A DNA stretch of 64,000 nucleotides, taken from assembly GCA_035771165.1 (NCBI GenBank), contig JAWNZC010000261.1:1191501-1255500 (forward strand). The letters run 5' to 3'. Positions 45,622 through 58,204 of the stretch are shown here, one piece after another. Made by a program: the position numbers and the translations under genes. Under the pieces are notes generated by a model. The model searched no databases. It was not told the DNA's origin and saw nothing but the letters and a program-made list of their open reading frames with translations. Position 1 is the stretch's first letter. Every line of letters begins with the position of its first letter. This stretch comes from Paragorgia papillata. Lineage: Eukaryota; Cnidaria; Anthozoa; Scleralcyonacea; Coralliidae.

Positions 45622-46570
45622 TGTTTTAGTATAATTTCAGAGGTTGATAAAAACCCAATTACGTTGAAACAAAAACTTTTAAACAACTGCTTTCATTTTA
45701 ACAGTGGCGATTCTGTTTATTCACAGACGATTCTGTTTATTCACAGATGATGTTAGCAAGCCAATCTTTGTCAGTAAATAATAACTACTGAGATTTTAAA
45801 GGGCCCGTCCAGTCCGTTCTGCGCATGATCCGAATCTTTGTTTATGAGGACCCTCAAACATGATATTCGTAGGTAATTACATGAAGTACTCAGCTCAGTG
45901 TAAACCGTTAGGAACAACATGGCAGAAAACCAAGCGATTCGGCGAGGTTATCTCTTCGGACTTCTTCTATTTCTTCTGAAAATGTTTTGTTTTGGGTACA
46001 AGTAATGAAGAGGAAGCAAGAAAACCTTACAATCTTGAATAAGGTATCAGTATATTTTTTCTAAATAGAGATTAAACATTAGTTTCGTACATGCTCAGAA
46101 CGGATTGGAGGGCACCTTTAAGTATCGAGCAATATATTTTAGTATACTGTTTACTTCATAAATACTCTATACATCAAAGCCTAAGGTGTCAGTACATTTC
46201 GATTGAAACTTTGCTCTAGTCACTTTAACACATTCTTCTACCTTATAATACCTAATGTTCTCGTAATTTACCAATACTCTCATTGTTATTTAGGTGTAAT
46301 TTCGTCTGGTAGTTAATTCTGCAACTACAACAGATCTAGAATGCAAACAATCAATTCAAGTGCGGCGCAACAAACATGGTTCTTTGAAAACAGTTTGAAA
46401 ACCAAGACGGTTTGGTGAAGCAAATTTCAAATAACACAGTGGAAGGTGCTATATGTAAATCAACAAATAAAATAAATTAACATTTCAAACATTGTCTCTG
46501 TGTGATTATTCCGCGGTCTTCTTAGTTCCTACAAAAGTACAAATCCTACTAGCCCACTCCCAGTAAGTCT
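45622..46570. other. No gene seen
   Basis: No convincing ORF, splice chain or repeat was identified. Confidence 0.4.
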
Positions 46571-46652
46571 GCGTGACACCAGATAATTCTGGTCAGATAA
46601 TTACTCGGGCTACCTATGGTTGGCCGAGTCTAGGTTTCGGCTTTTTCTTTTT

Positions 46653-46746
46653 TTGGGGGGTGGGGGGGGGGGGGGGGGGGGGGTTGGGGTTGGGGGGTTG
46701 CGGGGGGGGGGGGGGGGTTGGGTGGGGTGGGGGGGGTTGGAGGGGG
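46653..46746. repeat. G-rich tract
   Basis: Runs of up to ~20 G separated by TT/TTGC. It is able in principle to form G-quadruplexes. Gly-rich ORFs here are artefacts. Confidence 0.9.
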
Positions 46747-47547
46747 TCATTATTGCATCATCCCGTCAGGCCTTGCGAAACTGTAAGGGATGTTGCGTGC
46801 CCGACTTTTCGACTTTTTGCATTCTTTTTTTCGACAGCGTTGCCTTTGATCGAGTTGTGTTGAGGTGTTTTCCGACGGTATTGGTGAATTCATCAGTAGT
46901 TGATCAGTAATGTTGCTAACAAGGTTTGTCCATGAAGACAGAATAGACGAATTTATTACAGACGCGAGAAAATGCGGTGTTGACATCAGTACCTAGATTG
47001 TTAGGAAGCCTTGACTTGAGGACAAGAGATACAAGAAAAGCCACAGAATATCAAAGAACATATACGTACTGTTTACCTAGTATTAAACGCCTTGCTGCTT
47101 GGTCCAACAACTACGAAACGCAAGTGGTAGGCATCGAATAATGCAAAAAATATGTTTAGATATGTTAGTCGTCTATAAGTCGCGTATCAAGTTATCATGA
47201 AGGCGTCGTATTACATTTGGAAATGTGTTTCAAAACATGTTTAAATATTTTCTGTTGGTACGATTTACGTGAATTCTATATCGGAACCATCGCTTGAATA
47301 TGCTGAATTCAGCACTATTCATAATGCTCATAATGATATGCAAAGATAAAATATGGTATAATAAACTGCTAAATGGAAATGTATGCAGAGGGAAACGTGC
47401 GTTGCGTAATCAGATGGCTATAAATATGGGATCCGATCAGAACAATCCCTTCTTGCTCAGTTACACCGGTCGGGCGTGTGTTGGAGAACTCTTATTTTGT
47501 CTTTTCGCCTTCGTACGATCCCGTGAATATTGTGAATATTCGTGAGA

Positions 47548-49097
47548 ATGGCAGACAACGATGCTCCTGAAGTGCAATACCTTTTTAATCAACCGGACCC
47601 AGCAGCGGACCCAGCTCTGGGACTACCACAAGAACCAAACGCTGAGGTACAACAAGACGTGTTGGCACAAGACGATGCTCAACCGGGAGAACTTGAGGTA
47701 ATAAGAGTTTATGTTTGTGATATCATCTGGTAATCTGTGGGAGTCTTTTCGTAAGCTAGACTAGTGGTTTTTACTGTTATTCGGGTGTACTGTAGCATGT
47801 CTTCTCTCTCGAGTTGTAATTTCGCCTGTTCTGACTTATTCGTGCATGTTGTATTGTTCTGCTGTCAGTGTTGTGTTATTCTTCTTGCGAGGTCACTTCT
47901 CATGTATGTAGTTCTTTAAGTGGGGAAAGTTCCCCACGAGGCTGAGAGTTCAACGTTGACTTATAATGTGGATGACAATTTACCAGAAATTAATCATATG
48001 TGGGTGAGAATTCACCAATCATTTACCTGGGTTACAATTTACCAATCATTTATTGTGGGTGAGCATTCACCGATCGTTTACCGTTGGTGAGAATTCACCA
48101 ATCATTTACAGTGGGTGAGAGTTCACCGCTCATTTTTCCAGTGGGTGAGAATTCACCGATCGCTTATAGTGGGTGAGGATTCGCCGATCTTTTACAGTGA
48201 GTGAGACTTCACTGATCATTTATAGTGGGTGAGGATTCACCGATCGTTTATAGTGCGTGAGAATTCACCGATCATCTACTGCGGGTGAGAATTCACCGAT
48301 CATGCATCTACTGTGGGTGAGAATTCACCGATTATTTACAGCACGTCTCACCATGTGCGCTCGTTAGTAATTTTGCTGCATTTTGTCATGGTTGATGAAA
48401 CTGCTTGTCTCTGAAAATGGTTGTAATACTTCCTAAAACATGATGTACACTATTGTGTTGAGGCGGGATGTCTCCTGCGTCTGTTTATATCTGAGCACAG
48501 ATTGAATATTCGCTTTGTGTCTTAGTCTGTTTTGTTTCTGTCTGTTTTGATATAATAGAAACTGAAGAGAGATTTTGAGCAGTTGCAGAAGTCAGTGGAA
48601 GAATTTTCAAAGCTCTCCGTAGCTTCGATATTAAAGAAAGCCCTTGACTACACAACGCGACCACCGTCAGAATTTAATAAATACGAGGCTCTCGCAATGT
48701 TTGAGACGTTACAGAATACAGCTCGCGACAACAAACATGAGCGGCAAAAATATTATCGTTTAGCTTACCAGATGGCCAGGAGTAAAATAGAACTCCCCAA
48801 TGAGCATTTCCGGACTCTGGTACTTCAATTGCTTGGAGACAAAGACCACCAGAAAGTCTTTGAGGGGGTGGCGAAGGTATAGAGAAGTCCTTTGGCAAAC
48901 TGCCGTCGGCGAGGGCGTTACCGTACCGTTCAAATGTATCGCCATACAGAGGTCGGTCAATGAGAGATGCTGGAGTCCTCAGGTGCTTCTACTGTAACAG
49001 ACCTGGTCATGTCTGGGCGAGATGTCTGGCACGGAAGTCGGAGTCAGCGCCGCCTTCCACTTCTAAATTCAATGCGCGTGATAAACAGAATAAATAG
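47548..49097 (+). pseudogene. Gag-like gene of DIRS-like element, one intron
   Basis: Exon 1 (47548-47697) encodes an acidic, Pro/Gln-rich N terminus (MADNDAPEVQYLFNQPDPAA..). The donor GAG|GTAATA and acceptor ATAATAG|AAACTG are both in phase 0. Exon 2 (from 48559) gives a helical region (..LKRDFEQLQKSVEEFSKL.., ..KHERQKYYRLAYQMARSK..). At about 48880 the frame changes by one base, after which SFGKLPSARALPY.. leads to the zinc knuckle CFYCNRPGHVWARC and a stop at 49095. The intron contains the 28 bp minisatellite. The assignment as Gag rests on the knuckle, position and strand. Confidence 0.6.
47931..48340. repeat. Minisatellite, 28 bp hairpin-forming unit
   Basis: About 13 copies of a unit such as TGGGTGAGGATTCACCGATC plus GTTTATAG. 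Each unit contains GGTGA..TCACC, so each can form a small hairpin. The copies diverge at the left. It lies wholly in the intron of the gag-like gene. Confidence 0.9.
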
Positions 49098-49544
49098 GCC
49101 TTATGTTTTGTCTTTGTTGGGTATTGAGACTGCGACTTTACCTCTTTAGTGTTGAACTCAGTTGTGTTAAATGGAATGATATTCTTGGACTATAATACAA
49201 TGTCTTCCATACTTGTAGTAAATGTGGTTTGGTTATGTAACTTCGGCTCCTGTATTGTCTATGAATCCCTAAATAAATGCTGAATCTTGTCTCTTTTATT
49301 TTATTATAATAAGTCACAGAGATTTGAAAGCTTTGAAAACGGGGTATCTAAACAAAACCCTCCCGGTTATACTGGGTCAAAGCTGTCTTCTTTCTGTTGA
49401 CGGGTGGGGTTTTTCCCCCCAGATTCACACCCCTCGTGTTATTTCCCTTTTAGGTCATATTTTCCTGGCCATGGGAAAAGATTGATTCCTTTGATGACAT
49501 AGTTCGTACGGTAGCACCAACTAGCCATATACGTTGGGTTAATG

Positions 49545-52029
49545 CACTGATCTCTATAAAAGGACTGGATAGCGCATCTATTGTTTCTCGCGCCCTAATT
49601 TTGATGCCGGAAGTGAGCAGCGGCGGCCATCTTACTAGGACCCACTTGGGTCCTAAACAATATGGCGTACATAGGAGTGGAAAGCAGTTTAACGACGTTT
49701 TTCGCCAAATTCGGGAAGTTTGCGAAGATTTACCACCGAATTAAGGTTCGTGATCTTATTTTATATAATAGTTAAGTGTTTTCAACTCTTTATTCCTTTT
49801 ACAAAGGCTTTTTTTTGCGAAAGATACCTGCCTATGTATTTGCTTCACGAATCACGGTATTAACGAAATAGTCGGTAAACAAATGTCTTCAAAGTCCGCA
49901 TGTGTACTTGTTTCTCTCTTTATTTTGTAGTATAAACGCCGTATTATTAAATGGTTTACTGTTGATGGGTTTCCTTTAAGTTTTGAGTGATCTATTGCCG
50001 AGTAATCCAAATGAGAATTCAAATTTGGAAAAGTTTTATTGTTTTTTTATGGTTTTGTACTCACATGGGTCTATATAGAAATAAATTAGCTTGCAATGCA
50101 ATTTATACAATAAAGGCCTTCATGGAGGCATAAATAATAGTGAGATATTATAAAGTATGACTTGTCTTTTTGAGTTATACCACTAAAGTTGAATCATAAT
50201 TTTTGCTTTAAATGGTTGGCTTTTCAATGAAAACCAGCTAAATTTTACATTTTTTACAAGTAAATGCACCTGTTGATATTACCATTTCTGCAGAGTGTCT
50301 GGGATGCCAACTAAAACTCTAACAGTATCCAAGACACTCTGCAAGTTTATTATTACATAAATGAAATATAATTTCCTGTATTGACTGATAGGATTAATAG
50401 CCACCTGGAAATAAATATTCACAACAATACAACAAGAGTCATTTACATAATCTATTTTTAATATTTCTATATTTGTTAATACATTCTCATTAATTCTCTT
50501 GTTTCAGTTGAAGCTACTTTCAATGACACATCTTGATGTTCAGGGCTTCTCATAATCCCATCATAGAATTCTCTTGTCAATATAAACTCTATGTTTTGGG
50601 GACTTTTGCCCTTATCAAATACATTGCAATGGACTCAGTACAGCAAAATATGGGTTTGCCATCTTGAGAAGGAAACCACAGCCAACCTTTGTGGTAAAAA
50701 CCCAGTTAAAAAGTCAGTTACTATAGTGTTATTTGGAAGACAAGTAATGCTAATTGTGGTAAAAAAACTAAATATTTATAAATATTTACTTAAAATTATA
50801 GAAATGCAACTCCATATATAGAAGCTTTTAATATATACATGCCTACAGTATTGAAATCTCTATAATTATTGAAAATCAATAACTATTACAATACCAGAGC
50901 AAATGTTACATAGAGTTACAATCTGTATCCAGATTAACACCTGAGCCACTGGACTACAAAATAAAATACATGTATTAAAATCTGATACTAAAGCCAAGCC
51001 AATTACATGTATGTGTACAACCTGTAAAAGTAATAAACTAAAGATTACATGGTCTTACTAAGATGATAGAGCAAAGATCACTTGCAGCAAGTTTTGATGA
51101 CTAGTGAGATATGCTGAACTATTGAACTAGATAAGCAAGGGTAGCAAACTAACAAATATAAAAATACACATGCTGCCTAAGTGGTGATTGAAAGAGTCAA
51201 ACTGAAAATACTACATTAGAAAACCATGTGAACCACTGAACCGTTTCAAGTAGCACAAACTTATCTTTGGTTATTTAAAAATAGAAACAATACTAATGCC
51301 AAGTCTTGCCATTAGCCTAGCAGATTATAGACAGTGTATCTCAAGCATCTAATTTATGGGTCATCATGGGAGTGTGGCACCCATTTATAGTCAATGAGTC
51401 ATTGACCAGTTAGTAAAATCAAGGGTCCAAATTAAAATACTAATTCAAAAAGACAACTTATAATTAATATCTCACTGAATTTATGCGTTCACGTTAAAGA
51501 TTTTTACTAAGTTATATAAATTGCATGTATAAGGTTTTATGCTAAAACTTTTCCAAATTTGAATTCCCATTTGGATTTAATAATCGGCAATAAATCACTC
51601 AAAACTTAAAGGAAACCCATCAACAGTAAACCATTTAATAATACGGCGTTTATACTACAAAATAAAGAGAGAAACAAGTACACATGCGGACTTGGAAGAC
51701 ATTTGTTTACCGACTATTTGTTAATACCGTGATTCGTGAAGCAAATACATAGGCAGGTATCTTTCGCAAAAAAAAGCCTTTGTAAAAGGAATAAAGAGTT
51801 GAAAACACTTAACTATTATATAAAATAAGATTACGAACCGTAATTCGGTGGTAAATCTTCGCAAACTTCCCGAATTTGGCGAAAAACGTCGTTAAACTGC
51901 TTTCCACTCCTATGTACGCCATATTGTTTAGGACCCAAGTGGGTCCTAGTAAGATGGCCGCCACGCTCACTTCCGGCATCAATTCCTGAACAATAGATGC
52001 TCTAGCCAGTCCTTTTATAGAGATCAGTG
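49545..52029. mobile_element. hAT-like foldback element, ~490 bp arms
   Basis: 2485 bp. The first ~490 bp (CACTGATCTCTATAAAAGGA..) and last ~490 bp are reverse complements at roughly 95%. The 8 bp target duplication GGTTAATG flanks it (49537-49544, 52030-52037). An 8 bp duplication and CA..TG ends point to the hAT superfamily. The interior (50035-51540) is AT-rich with no transposase ORF, so it is nonautonomous. Each arm contains a GC-richer block (ATGGCGTACATAGGAGTGG). Confidence 0.88.
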
Positions 52030-52037
52030 GGTTAATG

Positions 52038-54173
52038 TGGGGGGAGAACCCTTACCGGTCAGCGGAGAGATGGCAGCAAATGACCACATTTAAAAACAGG
52101 CGATATCCGACAGGCGATATCCGACAATTGACATTTAGGGACCCAGATAATTTCAGAGCTGGCGAGCTCCATCGTAATCAAAGTTATTGGGAAGAAATGG
52201 GTGAGAGAGTACCCTCCGCAGAACAGCACGAGGTACTGTCCTGGATAAACGGAAAAGTGTCTATTTTCCCATACTTCCGGCATTTCACAGGGAGTTTTAA
52301 GGGTGAACAGTTTGATTCCGATCTGCCGCCCACTAAAATGTTTAAGAATAATGTTTCGTGTTAGCCGTTTGTTGATTTTATCCAGAAGACCCTCCTGGAG
52401 CGTTTGGCAACCGGGGCAATTTCACTCGTGGGCAGGGTGGGGCAAGTGCAGTCACCCCATTTGGTCTTGCCATTGACTGTCGAGCCCACGTAGCCGCGCT
52501 TGTGCCACGACGCACGTTTCTTAAACTTATGGATGCAGGACAGGCCTTTCACTTTGGATAGACTAACCGACCTGCCTCGTTATGTCTTTAAAGATTCATA
52601 TCAGACTGTTCTGGACGACAAGTCCGGGTATGATCACCTTCTGTTGACTGAAGACAGCCGTACATATTTTGGAATTCAGTGGGGTGGGTGGTACTTCACC
52701 TATAACACTTTGCCATTTGGTTGGAAAATTTCGCCTTATGTTTACCACTCCACAGGGCTGATGGCTTCAAATTTTTTCCGTTCCCTGGGTATTCCGTGTC
52801 TTCTCTATATCGATGATAGACATAATGGACAACTCCAAGTTACCCCGGCGCACGGGGGATATACATGTCTACAGACCAGTGATGAGCGTAATTTTGCGGC
52901 TGCGAAATCTGCCATTTTTCTCGTGGCCTTTTACCTCGTACGCCTTGGGTATTTTTTGGGCTCATCGAAGTCGATTATGATACCCCAGAAAGATGTGCCT
53001 TATCTAGGTTTTCGGGCGGACTCGTGCAGGGAGGTTTTCCATATGATTCCGGAAAAGCAGCGGAACTTTATGGAACTTATTCACACCACATTGAACGCTC
53101 GCTTTGTATCGGTTAAAACTTTACAAAGAATAGCAGGCAAGTGCGTTTCCTTCTCCCTCGCTGTTCCTGCGGCTCAGTTATTCACCAAGGAGATGAATGC
53201 GGCAATCTCGAAGGGCCTGTGTACACTTAAACCCATTCCTCTGCAGGGTGCCCTTAGGGGTGAGATTGCCCACTGGCTCTTTTTGCAAGGATGGGACGAT
53301 CCTCTACACTGGCGGGATGAGCGACACTTACAGGTCAAAGTAGCGACAGATGCTTCTTAATCAGGGTGGGGAGGTGCCATCCTAGCTCCGGTACAACTGC
53401 AAACTTCCGATTACTGGACGGAAGAAGAAATGTCTTGGGATATTGCGACTAAAGAGGCTATGGCCATAGATCGGGTACTGCGTGCTTTCCATGACCACGT
53501 GAGAGATTCTCGTGTAGATATACTGGTGGATAATCAAGCTGTCATTCAGGCTTGGAACAATCGGGGAGGTCGAAGCCGCTCGCTAAATAATGTCATGAAG
53601 CGTTTATTCTTTACCACCACTGAATTAAACGTAGTGGTAAACCTATCATATATTTCCACCAAACAGAACCCAGCCGACCGTCCATCTCGGAGGTTATCTT
53701 CACTGGACTGTAAACTCACCGTTCAAATGTGGGATAACATCCAGCGAGCGTTTGGTGGGGTAGAGGGCCATTCATGTGACCTCATGGCTTTAGATTCGAA
53801 TGCCATGACTGATAGCTCAGGGAATTCTCTTCCCCATTTTACTCCGCACCCTTCGCCAGCCTCGTTAGGCGTGAATTTATTCGCACAAGATCTTTCAAAA
53901 TATACATCACAGATGCGACGCCCCTACGTTTTTCCGCCACTGGTTTTGGTTGGCCCACTGCTACGATTCCTTAGCACTTACGCACAGTCTTGTACTGTCG
54001 TTATTTTAGATACATACCCTCGGAAATACTGGTGGCCTTTACTACGCTGTTTTTTTTCAATAAGGCATGCAAGGTGGCGTCTAGCGGTGACTCTGATGCC
54101 CTACTGTTGCCTTCCAGGGGAGGCTGGAGTCCCTATATCAGCATCCCGGGCGACCTGTGGGTTTTTGCTGTAG
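52038..54173 (+). pseudogene. DIRS-like reverse transcriptase and RNase H
   Basis: One frame runs through with three in-frame stops: TAG 52362, TAG 52491 and TAA 53358. RT motifs: CHDARFLNLWMQDRPF, DDKSGYDHLLL, TYNTLPFGWKISPYVYHSTG and the active site LLYIDDR. RNase H: TDAS before the TAA, then SGWGGAILAP, ..WDIATKEAMAIDRVL.., ..ILVDNQAVIQAWNN.. and ..KQNPADRPSR, as in DIRS polymerases. A frame change at about 54000 carries the C-terminal linker (..GDSDALLLPSRGGW..). It copies element RNA into DNA; this copy cannot make full-length protein. Confidence 0.85.
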
Positions 54174-54364
54174 CGTTCCCCCAATGAATGTACTGTTACT
54201 GGGGATGTTTAGTGCGATGGTTCTCAGACCCAGGAACGGGAGGAGGAAAGGACAAAAGGAAAAAGAAAAAGAAAATTGCGTGAGAATGTGCGTACTGTTC
54301 GGATTCGAGCAAGCGTTCTTGTTTCTTGTTAACAAGAAAATATGTGTAATAAAATACACTTCGT

Positions 54365-55457
54365 TTGATGAAATTGTGTCACTTAGTGTTCGTTTTTCTG
54401 TTAGGACCTTCCTTTGACCGTGCTACTAGCTACTCCAAACAGAAGGATTCTCTACAGAAAGAGTTAGAATCGTTCCTCTCCGCGCTCCCAGGGTATGTAA
54501 CCTTGGCGACCGTCACACCCCGAGACCTTTGCCGTTTTCTTATTTTTAAAGATAGGAATGCTAAAACCCAGGTCCGTCACGGTTGTCCACATCTGGGTCA
54601 GAAAGGTAAACATGATTGTGGGTGTCCGTTGCGTCTATCCTATAAAACGGTGGATTCCTACATAGGTAAATTGCGAGCTATATTCCACTCTCTGGGGAGA
54701 GACGGCGAGTGGGATAAACGGTTAGGATTAGGGAACCCAGCCGCTGACAGGTCCGTTAAAGGCTATTTGAGACTGGTGACAGCCGAACAACTACAAGCCA
54801 GAGTAACTCCGAAGCAGGCAACCCCATTTTTTGTGGATAAGTTGACTCAGTTATGTTTACACTTGGACAGAAATTTGCAAGATGCTAGTAACGCAATTGA
54901 CCGTTTTATTATTGCACGTGATCAAGGGTATTTCAAGGTGGCCTTCTTTAGCGGCGATCGTCCCGGGGACTTATGCCAAGTAAAGGTGCAGGAGATTTTG
55001 AGATTTCCCAATGACGACGGTTTCCTCTTTAACCATGTGCGGGTAAGACTCTCCGGGATGGAGATGAAAATGTGTTCGGAATCCGGAGGAACGCACAAGA
55101 TGTAATCTGCCCGATAAGGGGTATCGAACGCTATATTGATATCGTGCGTCAATTGGGGATTAATACCTAACGCGCGGGTACCTGTTTCGCCCAGTTACAC
55201 CTAATCGAGGGATCCAAGACTCTTCTCTTAGCTCTTCGGCAGCTGAGGCACGCCTTAAGTGTTATTTGCGAGAAATGCACGCTGATGAGGGGGAGACCAT
55301 CCATGGATTTCGGTCTGGATGCGCGATCACACTGGCCCTCTCTGGTGCAGACCTCTCGGAAATTATGGATCATGTGGGGTGGGCGCGTAGACACACAGCT
55401 CTCTATTATATGCAGTTGGCGAAGGTGCTCAATCCGGCAGGAGCTTCTGCGAAATAG
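54365..55457 (+). pseudogene. Tyrosine recombinase of DIRS-like element
   Basis: The N-terminal SAM-like core-binding region runs 54416-54800 (..LESFLSALPGYVTLATVTPR.., with Cys/His pairs HGCPHLGQKGKHDCGC). The catalytic domain begins AFFSGDRPGDL (first Arg). A frame change at about 55045 and a stop at about 55168 precede TIHGFRSGCAITLALSGADL (HxxR), ..MDHVGWARRHTALYYMQL (His/Trp and the nucleophile Tyr). All R-H-x-x-R-H-Y positions are present, though split among frames. It would integrate circular element DNA by strand exchange. Confidence 0.85.
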
Positions 55458-55987
55458 GCATCCAATGTTGGTGTAGAACCATCCAACTCTTGGCAAAATA
55501 TTAATGAATTAAAACGTTTTGTTTGTGCCTTTCCCCTTCTAAATTGCGCAAACGACCTCACACGGACTAATGACTGGTGGTGAACATGCTGTTGTTTTCT
55601 TTTGTTTTGTCTGAGTAGGTGTGGGTTGGGACTGGGGCAGGTTTGGGTATAAGGTTTGGGAATATGTATTTGGACTAAGGAAGACAGATGCGTGGTTAAG
55701 ATATTTAAGCCTTAGGGAGCAGATAGGCGGCGGATGGCGCTGACCAACATGTGTTCCCATACCTGAATTTAGCTGAGCAGGAATTAGAGTGTTATGGAAT
55801 ACGTTACTATTCATAACGCTCATAATGATATGCAAAGATAAAATATGGTATGATTTTGGCCATATATTCCATTCCAGTCCATGGGTACCGTCTATATTTT
55901 GTACGACTATATTACAATAATACATACATACATACATAATGCTATTTGAAATCTTGTTGCTAATTTTAATCCAGCGGCGACCCACCC

Positions 55988-58200
55988 AAGGATCCAAAGA
56001 TTCAAAGACCCAGAGATCCAAAGATCCAGAGACACAAAGATCCGGAGACACAAAGACCCAGAGACCAAGAGACCCAAAGACCCAAAGACCCAAAGACCCA
56101 AAGACCCAAAGACCCAAAGACCCAAAGACCAAGAGACCCAAAGACACAGAAACCCAAAGACCCAGAGACCCAGAGACCCAAAGACCCAGAGACCCAAATA
56201 TTCAAAGACTCAGAGACCCAAAGACCAAGAGACCCAGAGACCCAGAGACCCAGAGACCCAGAGACCCAGAGACCCAGAGACCCAGAGACCCAGAGACCCA
56301 GAGACCCAAAGACCCAAAGACCAAGAGACCCAAAGACACAGAAACCCAAAGACCCAGAGACCCAGAGACCCAAAGACCCAGAGACCCAAATATTCAAAGA
56401 CTCAGAGACCCAAAGACCAAGAGACCCAGAGACCCAGAGACCCAGAGACCCAGAGACCCAGAGACCCAGAGACCCAGAGACCCAGAGACCCAGAGACCCA
56501 GAGACCCAGAGACACAGAGACCCAGAGACCCAGAGACCCAGAGACCCAGAGACCCAGAGACCCAAAGACCCAAAGACCCAAAGACCCAAAGACCCAAAGA
56601 CCCAAAGACCCAAAGACCCAAAGACCCAAAGACCCAAAGACCCAAAGACCCAAAGACCCAAAGACCCAAAGACCCAAAGACCCAAAGACCCAAAGACCCA
56701 AAGACCCAAAGACCCAAAGACCCAAAGACCCAAAGACCCAAAGACCCAAAGACCCAAAGACCCAAAGACCCAAAGACCCAAAGACCAAGAGACCCAAAGA
56801 CCCAGAAACCCAAAGACCCAAAGACCCAAAGACCCAAAGACCCAGAGACCCAATGACCCAGAGACCCAAAGACCCAGAGACCCAAAGACCCAGAGACCCA
56901 GAGACCCAAAGACCCAGAGACCCAAAGACCCAGAGACCCAAAGACCCAGAGACCAAAAGACCCAGAGACCAAAAGACCCAGAGACCCAAAGACCCAGAGA
57001 CCCAAAGACCCAGAGACCCAAAGACCCAGAGACCCAAAGACCCAGAGACCCAGAGACCCAGAGACCCAGAGACCCAAAGACCCAGAGACCCAAAGACCCA
57101 GAGACCCAAAGACCCAGAGACCCAAAGACCCAGAGACCCAAAGACCCAGAGACCCAAAGACCCAGAGACCCAAAGACCCAGAGACCCAAAGACCCAGAGA
57201 CCCAAAGACCCAGAGACCCAAAGACCCAGAGACCCAAAGACCCAGAGACCCAAAGACCCAGAGACCCAAAGACCCAGAGACCCAAAGACCCAGAGACCCA
57301 AAAGACCCAGAGACCCAAAGACCCAGAGACCCAAAGACCCAGAGACCCAAAGACCCAGAGACCCAAAGACCCAGAGACCCAAAGACCCAGAGACCCAAAG
57401 ACCCAGAGACCCAAAGACCCAGAGACCCAAAGACCCAGAGACCCAAAGACCCAGAGACCCAGAGACCCAGAGACCCAGAGACCCAGAGACCCAAAGACCC
57501 AGAGACCCAAAGACCCAGAGACCCAAAGACCCAGAGACCCAAAGACCCAGAGACCCAAAGACCCAGAGACCCAAAGACCCAGAGACCCAAAGACCCAGAG
57601 ACCCAAAGACCCAGAGACCCAAAGACCCAGAGACCCAAAGACCCAGAGACCCAAAGACCCAAAGACCCAAAGACCCAAAGACCCAAAGACCCAAAGACCC
57701 AAAGACCCAAAGACCCAAAGACCCAAAGACCCAAAGACCCAAAGACCCAAAGACCCAAAGACCCAAAGACCCAAAGACCCAAAGACCCAAAGACCCAAAG
57801 ACCCAAAGACCCAAAGACCCAAAGACCCAAAGACCCAAAGACCCAAAGACCCAAAGACCCAAGACCCAAAGACCCAAAAACCCAAAGACCCAAAGACCCA
57901 AAAACCCAAAGACCCAAAGACCAAGAGACCCAAAGACACAGAAACCCAAAGACCCAAAGACCCAAAGACCCAGAGAGCCAAAGACCCAGAGACCCAAAGA
58001 CCCAGAGACCCAAAGACCCAGAGACCCGAAGACCCAGAGACCCAAAGACCCAGAGACCCAAAGACCCAGAGACCCAAAGACCCAGAGACCCAAAGACCCA
58101 GAGACCCAGAGTCCCAAAGACCCAGAGACCCAAAGACCCAGAGACCCAAAGACCCAGAGACCCAAAGACCCAGAAACCTAAAGACCTAGAGACCTAAAGC
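55988..58200. repeat. 8 bp satellite array, AGACCCAA/AGACCCAG
   Basis: About 275 copies of an 8 bp unit with two main variants ending AA or AG. Blocks are homogeneous AA (56560-56790, 57655-57870), homogeneous AG (56230-56310, 56430-56560), or strictly alternating AA/AG, a 16 bp higher unit (56860-57650, 57970-58170). A variant string with AATATTCAAAGACTC occurs twice, 192 bp apart (56197, 56389). The 8 bp period keeps every frame open on both strands, giving false ORFs up to 715 codons. Confidence 0.97.
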
Positions 58201-58204
58201 CCAA

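Larger units (their letters stand above)
47314..55851 (+). mobile_element. DIRS-like (tyrosine-recombinase) retrotransposon
   Basis: A 46 bp direct repeat (ACTATTCATAATGCTCATAA..) occurs at 47314-47359 and 55806-55851 with one mismatch. Between them, all on +, lie a gag-like gene with a zinc knuckle (47548-49097), RT plus RNase H (52038-54173) and a tyrosine recombinase (54365-55457). That order, with no DDE integrase or aspartic protease, is the DIRS/PAT/Ngaro plan; split direct repeats would favour PAT/Ngaro-type ends. A 2.49 kb foldback element separates gag from RT. Coding parts are broken. Confidence 0.75.

Noticed and set aside
46573..46910. Glycine-rich ORFs
   Set aside because: Produced by the G-rich tract.
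47931..48340. CRISPR-like look of ~13 regularly spaced repeats
   Set aside because: Units are contiguous degenerate 28 bp tandem repeats with no unique spacers, in a eukaryotic intron.
55939..58181. Overlapping ORFs of 305-715 codons on both strands (Gly-Ser-Leu-Trp-Val and Pro-Lys-Asp-Thr-Gln-Arg repeats)
   Set aside because: Artefact of an 8 bp satellite without stop codons in any frame; long open frames exist on both strands at once.
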